A DNA stretch of 6,322 nucleotides, from positions 1-6,322 of the forward strand of contig JANWIS010000139.1 in the NCBI GenBank assembly GCA_025449775.1, in the 5' to 3' direction. Shown in pieces: positions 1-6,025 of the stretch (position 1 is the stretch's first letter; every line of letters starts with the position of its first letter). The DNA comes from Ignavibacteriaceae bacterium (GTDB lineage: Bacteria; Bacteroidota; Ignavibacteria; Ignavibacteriales; Ignavibacteriaceae). Made by a program: the position numbers and the translations under genes. Below the pieces are notes generated by a model. It ran no database searches. It had not been told where the DNA came from and saw only the letters and a program-made list of their open reading frames with translations.

Positions 1-203
1 CTTTTAAACTGCATGAAAAATATCTGGTTAAAAAATCTGAAGAATATTTTGGACGAAGGCTTAATTTCATTCTGAGCAGTTCAAATAAAGAATCTTTACC
101 CAATTCAAATCCAGCTGCTTCAATCAAGCTTATTCTTGAGAAATCACAAAATGCATATGAAGATATTGTTATTAAAGAATTAGGCGGCGAAAAAATCGTT
201 TAA
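1..203 (+). CDS. C-terminal fragment of an unidentified protein (possibly DNA polymerase III gamma/tau)
   Basis: An open frame enters from the left edge (first full codon at position 3) and runs without a stop for 66 residues to TAA at 201-203. The visible part begins FKLHEKYLVKKSEEYFGRRL and ends in IKELGGEKIV. Its layout is a charged helical stretch, a beta-like segment (RLNFILSS), a polar linker and a final helix leading to the LGGEKIV tail. This resembles the extreme C-terminus of bacterial DnaX proteins, which often end in a similar 'elfGgeiv' motif. That is recollection of family style rather than an alignment, so no symbol is given. The gene's start lies outside the window. No intrinsic terminator is visible in the 96 nt before cmk, so read-through into cmk is possible. 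Confidence 0.75.
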   Translation, partial: FKLHEKYLVKKSEEYFGRRLNFILSSSNKESLPNSNPAASIKLILEKSQNAYEDIVIKELGGEKIV

Positions 204-299
204 TCTTGATTTATTCCAACTTTTTCACAAGTTTCTAAGCAAACAGGTCTGCACAAAATTCTTTTGTTTTAATTTAATTATTGAATATTTTTACGGCCT

Positions 300-1007
300 A
301 TGTCAAAAGGACTTATCATCGCAATTGATGGTCCTGCCGGTTCAGGAAAAAGCACATCGGCTAAGCTTATCGCAAAAAAATTAGGTTTTTTATACATTGA
401 TACCGGGGCAATGTATCGGGCAGTAACTTACATTGCGCTGGAAAACGAAGCCATTGGTAATGAAAAGAAAATTGTTGAACTGGCAAGGATAAGCAAACTT
501 GAACTTAGGTTTGATGAATCGGGAATTATTATTCTGCTTAATGGCAGAGATATTTCGAAAGAAATAAGATCAGATCAGGTAAATCGTCATGTGAGTGATG
601 TTAGCAGGATAAGTGACGTGAGGAAACTGCTTGTTGAGAAACAGAGAGAAATGAGCAGAAAAGATCAAGGTGTGGTTATGGAAGGAAGAGATATCGGAAC
701 GGTGGTTTTTCCGGATGCCGATGTTAAAATATTTTTAACTGCTTCACTGGATACAAGAGCCATCCGTCGAACTAAAGAATACATTGATAATGGTTCAGAA
801 GTAGTTGTCGATGATATAAAAAATAATTTGTCAAGCAGGGATAAAATAGACTCCAGCAGAACCGACAGCCCATTAACAAAAGCTCCGGATGCGGTTGTTA
901 TCGATACAACGAAAATAACGATAGATGAACAGATAAATTTAATTTTAGATAAAGTAAAAGAAAAAGCAAAACAAAAGAATATTAATTTAGATATTAAAAC
1001 AGAGTAA
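300..1007 (+). CDS. cmk: Cytidylate kinase
   Basis: Cytosolic nucleoside monophosphate kinase that transfers phosphate from ATP to CMP or dCMP, supplying CDP/dCDP for nucleic acid and phospholipid precursors. The 235-residue length is close to the usual 220-230. A P-loop GPAGSGKST lies at residues 11-19. The YIDTGAMYRAVT block at 32-43 is typical of bacterial Cmk. The substrate-binding motif EGRDIGTVVFPDA lies at 128-140. An arginine-rich lid follows (R153, R156, R157), then RD.....SR.DSPL at 180-192 and APDAVVIDTT at 195-204. The C-terminal tail is lysine-rich. The start is fixed by an in-frame TGA at 282-284, with no other start between; no SD precedes it. The cmk-rpsA order downstream is widely conserved in bacteria and supports the call. 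Confidence 0.97.
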   Translation: MSKGLIIAIDGPAGSGKSTSAKLIAKKLGFLYIDTGAMYRAVTYIALENEAIGNEKKIVELARISKLELRFDESGIIILLNGRDISKEIRSDQVNRHVSDVSRISDVRKLLVEKQREMSRKDQGVVMEGRDIGTVVFPDADVKIFLTASLDTRAIRRTKEYIDNGSEVVVDDIKNNLSSRDKIDSSRTDSPLTKAPDAVVIDTTKITIDEQINLILDKVKEKAKQKNINLDIKTE

Positions 1008-1045
1008 GCCAGCTAATTAATCATGTTCAAATAAACATAGATATC

Positions 1046-1075
1046 TTTATTGTTATTCTGGCTTTTAACAATAAA
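1046..1075 (+). promoter_or_regulatory. Perfect 10-bp hairpin in the rpsA leader
   Basis: TTTATTGTTA (1046-1055) is exactly reverse-complementary to TAACAATAAA (1066-1075), leaving a 10-nt loop (1056-1065). The stem is A/U-rich and is not followed by a clean T-run, so it does not look like a terminator. It ends 15 nt before the AGGAGG of rpsA. Seven loop bases, CTGGCTT (1058-1064), are also perfectly complementary to AAGCCAG (1006-1012), which overlaps the cmk stop codon, so a pseudoknot or alternative pairing is possible. S1 represses its own mRNA through leader structure in E. coli; an autoregulatory role here is inference only. Confidence 0.45.
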
Positions 1076-1090
1076 ATATTTCATTAGTTC

Positions 1091-1096
1091 AGGAGG
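1091..1096 (+). promoter_or_regulatory. Strong Shine-Dalgarno site of rpsA
   Basis: AGGAGG lies 4 nt before the ATG at 1101. It is the only clear SD among the five complete genes: cmk, mtaB, the 4330 gene and the 5901 gene are preceded by AT-rich sequence without one. The in-frame TAA at 1098-1100 directly abuts the ATG and fixes the rpsA start. Confidence 0.85.
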
Positions 1097-1100
1097 ATAA

Positions 1101-2918
1101 ATGACAGCCGGTGTGAAAGAAAAGACAACCAATGTTACAGAAGAATTCGAGAAAGCAAAAAATAAATTTAATGCTTTTGATTATACGCAGGAAGAATTTA
1201 CGGAACTTGCCAGTCTGTACACCGAATCTTTCAGAGATGTTAAGGAAGGTGAATTGGTCAAGGGAAGATTGGTACGGATTCAGGATGATAATGTAATAAT
1301 CGATGTTGGATTTAAATCAGAAGGAACAATTCCTAAAAGCGAATTTAATGATGAGTCAATGCTGGTAGTCGGGCAGGAAATTGAAGTAGTTCTTGAAAGC
1401 GTAGAAGACCAGGAAGGTAATCTTGTTCTCAGTAAATCAAGAGCTGATTTTTTAAGAATTTGGGATAAAGTTATACGGGCTCACGATACAGGTGAAGTTA
1501 TCCAGGGTAAGATCGTTAAAAGAATTAAAGGTGGAATGGTTGTTGACCTTATAGGTATGGAAGCTTTTCTACCAGGTTCACAAATTGATATCAGACCAAT
1601 AAGAGATTTTGACGCTCTTGTTGGACAACATATGGATCTGAAAGTTGTTAAAGTAAATATCCCTACCGAAAACGTTGTAGTATCCCACAAAGTACTTATT
1701 GAAGAAGAAATAGCTGATCAGAGGAAAGCAATTCTTGAGAGTCTCGAACGCGGACAAATTCTTGAAGGCGTTGTAAAAGCCATCACTGATTTTGGTGTCT
1801 TCGTTGATCTCGGAGGCGTTGACGGATTAGTTCACATAACTGATCTTAGCTGGGGCAGAATCAACCATCCTAATGAAATTGTAAAGTTAGATGAAACTTT
1901 AAAAGTTGTTGTAACTGATTTTGATGAAGCTAAAAAAAGAATTTCACTTAGTCTTAAAAAACTTCTTCCGCATCCATGGGAAAAAATTAAAGAGAAATAC
2001 AATATTGGTGATAAAGTTTCAGGACGTGTGGTTTCTCTAACTGACTACGGTGCATTTATAGAAATTGAAAAAGGTATTGAAGGTCTGATTCATAATTCCG
2101 AAATGAGCTGGACACAGCACATCAAGCATCCATCACAGGTAGTTGCAATGGGACAAATAGTCGAAGCAGTGATTCTCAGTCTTGATAAAGATGAGAAAAA
2201 AATATCTCTCGGTATTAAGCAGCTTGAACCAGATCCATGGCAAACATTGATGGTGAAATATCCTGTTGGTTCAAGACATACAGGTATTGCCCGTAATCTT
2301 ACAAACTTCGGAGTGTTTGTTGAACTTGAACCCGGTGTTGATGGTCTTGTTCATATCTCTGACTTGTCGTGGACAAAAAAAATCCGTCATCCCGGTGAAG
2401 TTGTTAAGCGCGGTGAATCACTTGAAGTAGTTGTTCTTGGTGTTGATATCGAATCAAGAAAAATATCACTCGGTCATAAACAGATAATTGAAAATCCATG
2501 GGATACATTCGAAAAAAGATTTGCCATAGGAACCAGCACAGAAGGAAAAGTTGTAAGAATAATTGAAAAAGGATTGATAGCTGAATTACCGGAAGGTGTT
2601 GATGGATTTGTACCATCAAACCAGCTTTCAACTTCAAAACTAAAAAATCTTGCAAACCATTTCCCTGTTGATGCTGTTCTGCCTGTTAAAGTTATTGAGT
2701 TCGATAAGAGCAATAAAAAAATTGTACTAAGTACAATTGGAGCTTTAAAAGATAAAGCGGATAATGAAATTCAGGACTATATTAACAGGCACAAGCTTGA
2801 AAAAGTTACAATCGACAGCATAAAGAATGCTGAAACCGGTGTAATCGATACTTCTGAATTCCCGATATTTGAAGTTCAGGAAAGCTCTGAACAAAAGAAA
2901 AACGAAGAACCGCAGTAA
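1101..2918 (+). CDS. rpsA: 30S ribosomal protein S1 (bS1), six S1 domains
   Basis: RNA-binding protein of the small ribosomal subunit that captures and unfolds mRNA during initiation. Its 605 residues contain six S1/OB-fold repeats at about 48-113, 130-197, 217-287, 302-373, 389-460 and 476-545. This is the full architecture of Gram-negative bS1. Repeats 3-5 keep the RNA-binding signature: DFGVFVDL...GLVHITDLSW with H245, DYGAFIEI...GLIHNSEMSW with H331, and NFGVFVEL...GLVHISDLSW with H418. Repeats 1 and 2 are divergent, as expected for ribosome-docking domains. Repeat 6 is degenerate: EKGLIAEL replaces the aromatic strand and FVPSNQLS replaces the His motif. An acidic N-terminal segment and a Glu/Lys-rich tail (about 550-605) flank the repeats. 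The gene lies 93 nt after cmk and is closed by its own terminator. Other S1-domain proteins are excluded by repeat number and context. Confidence 0.97.
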   Translation: MTAGVKEKTTNVTEEFEKAKNKFNAFDYTQEEFTELASLYTESFRDVKEGELVKGRLVRIQDDNVIIDVGFKSEGTIPKSEFNDESMLVVGQEIEVVLESVEDQEGNLVLSKSRADFLRIWDKVIRAHDTGEVIQGKIVKRIKGGMVVDLIGMEAFLPGSQIDIRPIRDFDALVGQHMDLKVVKVNIPTENVVVSHKVLIEEEIADQRKAILESLERGQILEGVVKAITDFGVFVDLGGVDGLVHITDLSWGRINHPNEIVKLDETLKVVVTDFDEAKKRISLSLKKLLPHPWEKIKEKYNIGDKVSGRVVSLTDYGAFIEIEKGIEGLIHNSEMSWTQHIKHPSQVVAMGQIVEAVILSLDKDEKKISLGIKQLEPDPWQTLMVKYPVGSRHTGIARNLTNFGVFVELEPGVDGLVHISDLSWTKKIRHPGEVVKRGESLEVVVLGVDIESRKISLGHKQIIENPWDTFEKRFAIGTSTEGKVVRIIEKGLIAELPEGVDGFVPSNQLSTSKLKNLANHFPVDAVLPVKVIEFDKSNKKIVLSTIGALKDKADNEIQDYINRHKLEKVTIDSIKNAETGVIDTSEFPIFEVQESSEQKKNEEPQ

Positions 2919-2929
2919 TTCCATATCAA

Positions 2930-2937
2930 TAAATTTG
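2930..2937 (+). promoter_or_regulatory. Possible Bacteroidota-type -7 element for mtaB
   Basis: TAAATTTG matches the Bacteroidota -7 consensus TAnnTTTG exactly. No TTG-type -33 element is seen at the expected distance upstream (about 2905-2912 is A/G-rich). If used, transcription would start at about 2941-2944, inside the left arm of the rpsA terminator, giving an mtaB transcript without the full hairpin. The motif is short and could be chance in AT-rich sequence. Confidence 0.25.
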
Positions 2938-2968
2938 AGAAGCGGGTTTTACTCCCGCTTTTCTTTTT
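2937..2968 (+). terminator. Rho-independent terminator after rpsA
   Basis: The left arm, GAGAAGCGGG (2937-2946), pairs with CCCGCTTTTC (2954-2963). The seven innermost pairs (AAGCGGG/CCCGCTT) are perfect, then a G-T wobble and two further pairs extend the base. The loop is TTTTACT, and the T-rich tract TTTTCTTTTT runs to 2968. It lies 18 nt after the rpsA stop and ends the cmk-rpsA transcript. It finishes 1 nt before the first possible mtaB start. Confidence 0.9.
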
Positions 2969-2969
2969 A

Positions 2970-4313
2970 ATGTTGACTATGCAAAAAAAAGTAGCATTCC
3001 ATACACTCGGCTGTAAATTAAATTTTTCTGAAACTTCTTCAATCGGAAATCAATTTCTTGGCAGAGGATTTGAAATAACCCGGTTTGAAGACAAGTCAGA
3101 TATATATGTTTTCAATACCTGTTCAGTAACAGAATCAGCAGAAAGAGAATGCCGGCAGTTAATAAGAAGAGCACTCAGACAAAATCCTGAAGCTTTTATA
3201 ATTGTTACAGGCTGTTATGCACAACTTCGTCCGGATGAAATTGCACAAATAGATGGAGTTGATTTGGTTTTAGGAAGCAATGAGAAGTTTAACCTGTTTT
3301 CCTATATCGATAATTTTAATAAAAAAGAATTGACATGCATTTCAGTTTCTCCGGCTGAAAATCTGATAGAATTTGGAATCGCCCATTCAACAGAAGCAGA
3401 CAACAGAACAAGAGCATTCCTTAAAATCCAGGATGGCTGCGATTATAGCTGCTCTTTCTGTACAATTCCACTTGCACGTGGTACAAGCAGAAGCCTTTCT
3501 CCCGATAAAGTCATCAATGAATTCAGACAATTGCTCGATTCCGGTTATAAAGAAATTATTTTAACCGGAGTAAATGTTGGCGATTATGGAAAATCTCTGG
3601 ATACAAATTTATTTGAACTTTTAAATGAATTAATAAAAATCGATGATGAGTTCAGGATCAGAATTAGTTCAATAGAACCGAATCTTTTGACAGATGAAAT
3701 TCTAGATCTTGTTGCAGGATCAGAAAAACTTTGCAACCATTTTCATATCCCGCTTCAAAGCGGCAATCTAAAAATTCTTAAAGCAATGCAGAGAAGATAC
3801 ACTGCCGGAGATTATCAAAACCTGATCGGCAAAGTAAAAAACAAAATCCCCGATGCAGGAATCGGTGCTGATGTGATTGTAGGTTTTCCCGGTGAGTCCG
3901 AAGAAGATTTTATTCACACTTATAATTTTCTCCGTGATCTTCCTGTCACTTATCTTCATGTCTTCACTTATTCTGAGAGACCTGATACGAAAGCAATTAC
4001 TCTTCCCGGAAAAGTTGACTTCCAGGAAAGGAAAAGAAGAAATAACCTGCTTAGAATTTTAAGTGAAGAAAAAAGAAAAGCATTCTATAAAAAGATGTCG
4101 GGGACACAGCAACAAGTACTCTTTGAACATTCCAAAAATGATGGCTGGATGCAAGGCTTTACTTCAAATTATATAAGAGTACGAGCACAATATGATGAAT
4201 CATTTACAGGTAGTCTGTGCCCTGTCGATCTTCATTATTTAGACAGCGAGGTTTGCGATGGTGAGATTTTATCCACAAAAAATTCAATTGACTTAGTCAC
4301 TTCAGTAGCTTAA
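2970..4313 (+). CDS. mtaB: tRNA t6A37 C2-methylthiotransferase (MtaB family)
   Basis: Radical-SAM enzyme that converts N6-threonylcarbamoyladenosine at tRNA position 37 to its 2-methylthio form, stabilising decoding of ANN codons. The N-terminal UPF0004 domain carries three cluster cysteines: C15 in TLGCKLN, C51 in NTCSVT and C82 in TGCYAQ. The radical-SAM cluster CxxxCxxC is C157, C161 and C164 in DGCDYSCSFCTIP. LTGVNVGDYG (198-207), HFHIPLQSG (257-265) and GADVIVGFPGE (299-309) follow, and a TRAM-like RNA-binding domain occupies about 380-445. The TLGCKLN form and 447-residue length favour MtaB over MiaB or RimO. Two starts are possible: ATG 2970 (MLTMQKK) or ATG 2979 (MQKKVAFHTLGCK). The second fits the usual family N-terminus and clears the terminator better. 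Neither has an SD. The next gene follows after 16 nt. Confidence 0.93.
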   Translation: MLTMQKKVAFHTLGCKLNFSETSSIGNQFLGRGFEITRFEDKSDIYVFNTCSVTESAERECRQLIRRALRQNPEAFIIVTGCYAQLRPDEIAQIDGVDLVLGSNEKFNLFSYIDNFNKKELTCISVSPAENLIEFGIAHSTEADNRTRAFLKIQDGCDYSCSFCTIPLARGTSRSLSPDKVINEFRQLLDSGYKEIILTGVNVGDYGKSLDTNLFELLNELIKIDDEFRIRISSIEPNLLTDEILDLVAGSEKLCNHFHIPLQSGNLKILKAMQRRYTAGDYQNLIGKVKNKIPDAGIGADVIVGFPGESEEDFIHTYNFLRDLPVTYLHVFTYSERPDTKAITLPGKVDFQERKRRNNLLRILSEEKRKAFYKKMSGTQQQVLFEHSKNDGWMQGFTSNYIRVRAQYDESFTGSLCPVDLHYLDSEVCDGEILSTKNSIDLVTSVA

Positions 4314-4329
4314 AATTAAAGTAAAAATT

Positions 4330-5070
4330 ATGAAGATATTTCTGCTGACTCTGTTATTTCTTTCCTCAACAATATTTCCTCAATCAAATAATTATAAATC
4401 TATCCAGGAACTTAAAGCATCGGTTAAACAAGAGCTGAATTTTGCCAACGAAGTCAATCCTGACTTTAATTCAGCAGTTGAACAGGAAAAGAAAAGTGTT
4501 GGATTAGGAGTTCTATATTCTCTGCTTTTGCCGGGGATGGGTGAACTTTATGCCGATTCTTACAACGTCGGAAAATATTTTACAATTGCTGATGGAATTT
4601 TATGGGGAACATTTATTGGGATGAATTCTTATTCAAGCTGGCAAGAAGAAAATTATATGAGTTATGCAGCATCACACGCAGATGTTGAAAACAGCAATAA
4701 GGATGAGAATTATTATGCGACTATCGGGAACTATACCAGCGTTGATAGTTACAATGATGAAAAAGCTCTTGAAAGAAATTTTGATGAGATGTACAACCCG
4801 GTAAATTATTATTGGAAGTGGAATACATCCTCTGAACGCGAAACTTACAGAGAGATGTGGTCATCAAGCGAACAGACTAGTAACGATATTCGTTTTGTTG
4901 TTGGAGGATTAATTTTAAACCGGGTTGCAAGTGCAATCAATGCTGCGAGATTGGTTTCATCATACAATAAAAGTCTGGAAAAAGAAGTGAGCTGGAATTT
5001 TTCGGTTGGATTTATGAGTCAGCAAAACCTTCCGACAAGCATTTCATTTAATTTTCAAAAATCATTTTAA
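4330..5070 (+). CDS. Uncharacterised exported protein with PGMGELY motif (DUF5683-like)
   Basis: No function is recognised. The 246-residue protein starts with a signal peptide (K2, hydrophobic core 3-16, polar from Q18). A charged helical stretch (about 23-56) leads to a hydrophobic block VGLGVLYSLLLPGMGELYA (57-75). The PGxGxxY pattern recalls DUF5683-type envelope proteins of Bacteroidota. A Gly/Trp-containing hydrophobic segment (about 83-104) and a Tyr/Asn/Glu-rich middle (about 105-180) follow. Next comes another hydrophobic segment ending in NRVASAINAAR (197-207). The C-terminus shows two alternating beta-like strands (V220, W222, F224, V226, F228; then I238, F240, F242) and a terminal Phe, a pattern seen in outer-membrane proteins. 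It lies 16 nt after mtaB and is probably co-transcribed; the pairing need not be functional. Its last 9 bases overlap the convergent minus-strand gene. Confidence 0.85.
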   Translation: MKIFLLTLLFLSSTIFPQSNNYKSIQELKASVKQELNFANEVNPDFNSAVEQEKKSVGLGVLYSLLLPGMGELYADSYNVGKYFTIADGILWGTFIGMNSYSSWQEENYMSYAASHADVENSNKDENYYATIGNYTSVDSYNDEKALERNFDEMYNPVNYYWKWNTSSERETYREMWSSSEQTSNDIRFVVGGLILNRVASAINAARLVSSYNKSLEKEVSWNFSVGFMSQQNLPTSISFNFQKSF

Positions 5071-5901
5071 GAAGACCATCTTCTTCGTTTCTCTTAAACT
5101 TCCCACAGTAAGCTGATACAAAAATATTCCGGATGCCTGATATTCAATAACTGTTCCGGGAGAAAATTCAATTTCGTAATCACCAGCATATTTTTCTTCA
5201 TCCACTAATACTGCGACCTCATTTCCCAAAACATCAAAAACTTTTAATGTTACGTATTGCTTCTCGCTTTTTACATTTTGCGGAATTGTAAATTTAATTT
5301 TTGTAGAAGGATTGAATGGATTCGGATAATTTTGATATAAAACAAAATCTTCGGGACGAAAAGCATTTGCATTTACATCTGATGGTGATAAAATTTTCAA
5401 TGGGAATTTTGGTCCGAAATTCCATCTGTCATAATGATCGGGAATAGAATCCCACAATAAACTTAATCCGCAGGAATAAAGTGTATCCCAATTAGTTGAA
5501 GTTTCAAAAGCAGTGTAACCGAATTCCCAGTAAATTGTATCTTGTGTGGTAGGGAATGGAAGTGAGAATGCCTGAGTGAGTTCATTCATTGCGAGCGGAT
5601 GCTGACGAGAAAATGTATCTACCAAAACCATCTCACCAAATCTACCTGCAACATTGTAACCTCCAGCTTGTGCTGGTCCGCCTGACATGAACATTCTATA
5701 AAAACCTGTTTGTCCAACTAATAATGATTCAGGGCCTTCTATCCAGACGTGAACTGCAGTATCCTTTTCAACAGTGTGACAAACACAACCGTAACCATTC
5801 AACTCGGTACAGCCAATTAGTTTTGTATCATTTATGTTTGCAATTACTACAATTGAAACGAATGATAAAAACAGAATTGCTAACAGGTAATTTACTTTCA
5901 T
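5062..5901 (-). CDS. Secreted protein with CXCH motif, choice-of-anchor-V-like domain and T9SS sorting domain
   Basis: A 279-residue exported protein. A signal peptide covers about 1-21 (hydrophobic LLAILFLSFVSIVVIA). Next is GCTELNGYGCVCHT, with C31, C39, C41 and H42. A beta-rich domain follows (VHVWIEGPESLLVGQTGFY at 50-68, GGYNVAGRFGEM at 80-91). This layout, a Cys-His motif, then a GP...G strand pair, then a glycine-rich 'A..G' segment, recalls the Reeler-like choice-of-anchor V family; I judge that by eye. Residues 186-279 are a type IX secretion sorting domain: FVLYQNYPNPFNPSTKI, then LKVFDVLGNEVAVLVDE, ending TKKMVFLK. The protein is expected to cross the outer membrane by T9SS and be anchored or released. 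The start is bounded by an in-frame TAA (5917-5919) and follows a -7-like element. The motif is CXCH, not the canonical CXXCH of c-type haem, so haem binding is uncertain. Confidence 0.9.
   Translation of the reverse strand: MKVNYLLAILFLSFVSIVVIANINDTKLIGCTELNGYGCVCHTVEKDTAVHVWIEGPESLLVGQTGFYRMFMSGGPAQAGGYNVAGRFGEMVLVDTFSRQHPLAMNELTQAFSLPFPTTQDTIYWEFGYTAFETSTNWDTLYSCGLSLLWDSIPDHYDRWNFGPKFPLKILSPSDVNANAFRPEDFVLYQNYPNPFNPSTKIKFTIPQNVKSEKQYVTLKVFDVLGNEVAVLVDEEKYAGDYEIEFSPGTVIEYQASGIFLYQLTVGSLRETKKMVFLK
5069..5085. terminator. Weak hairpin at the convergent gene ends
   Basis: AAGAAGA (5069-5075) and TCTTCTT (5079-5085) form a perfect 7-bp inverted repeat with loop CCA. It lies at the plus-strand stop codon and inside the last codons of the minus-strand gene. 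The downstream plus strand is pyrimidine-rich (CGTTTCTCTT) but lacks a proper T-run. It is the only candidate terminator between the convergent genes, and it is weak. Confidence 0.25.
5315..5335. repeat. Copy 1 of a 21-bp direct repeat in the sorting-domain genes
   Basis: This stretch is identical to 6252-6272. On the minus strand both encode the QNYPNPF part of the sorting signal. The identity at synonymous sites is more than the protein motif requires, but the repeat is explained by paralogous sorting domains and is not a mobile element. Confidence 0.7.
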
Positions 5902-5926
5902 ACTTAAGGTTTTTGTTTAACTGTGG

Positions 5927-5934
5927 CAAAGATA
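5927..5934 (-). promoter_or_regulatory. Bacteroidota-type -7 promoter element
   Basis: The minus strand reads TATCTTTG, an exact match to the TAnnTTTG consensus. It sits 25 nt before the ATG of the T9SS protein gene (5899-5901) and downstream, in transcription order, of the terminator at 5976-6000, which is where a promoter is needed. No clear TTG is seen at the -33 position. Confidence 0.5.
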
Positions 5935-5975
5935 TAAAAATTCAGGTATAAAATGTGATTCAGTTTTTTGTAAGT

Positions 5976-6000
5976 AAAAAAGGAGCCGAAGCTCCTTTTT
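5976..6000 (-). terminator. Intrinsic terminator with UUCG tetraloop
   Basis: Read on the minus strand, GGAGC-TTCG-GCTCC forms a GC-rich stem closed by the very stable C(UUCG)G tetraloop and followed by six T (5981-5976). A 5' A-run (6000-5996) can extend the stem with five A-T pairs to ten. It lies 26 nt after the stop of the gene at 6026-6322, which it terminates. The A and T runs on both sides would also let it work on the plus strand. Confidence 0.93.
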
Positions 6001-6025
6001 GTTCTATATAAATTCCGAAAATAGA

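Noticed and set aside
229..245. A small inverted repeat (GTTT...AAAC) between the first gene and cmk.
   Set aside because: Four base pairs with no T-run; not a terminator or credible structure.
263..293. A TTTG (263-266), a 19-bp spacer and TATTTTTA (286-293) resemble a Bacteroidota promoter for cmk.
   Set aside because: The -7 box lacks the final G, and the implied transcription start would fall on the cmk ATG itself. In AT-rich sequence this match is too weak to annotate.
1481..1690. A minus-strand open frame inside rpsA (69 codons).
   Set aside because: It lies wholly within the well-supported rpsA frame, has no recognisable protein character and no upstream signals.
1801..2420. Repeated similar segments within rpsA suggested a DNA repeat.
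   Set aside because: They are the homologous S1 domains 3-5 of the protein, diverged at DNA level as expected.
2404..2713. Two overlapping minus-strand open frames inside rpsA.
   Set aside because: Both are antisense shadows of the S1 repeats 5 and 6, with no family resemblance.
3373..3564. A plus-strand open frame in another phase within mtaB.
   Set aside because: It overlaps the radical-SAM cysteine region of mtaB, which is clearly the coding frame.
3768..3959. A minus-strand open frame within mtaB.
   Set aside because: It is an antisense shadow without protein-like features.
5724..5951. A plus-strand open frame running opposite the start of the minus-strand T9SS protein gene.
   Set aside because: It is antisense to a signal peptide and Cys-His domain that make good protein sense, and it runs through the minus-strand promoter element.
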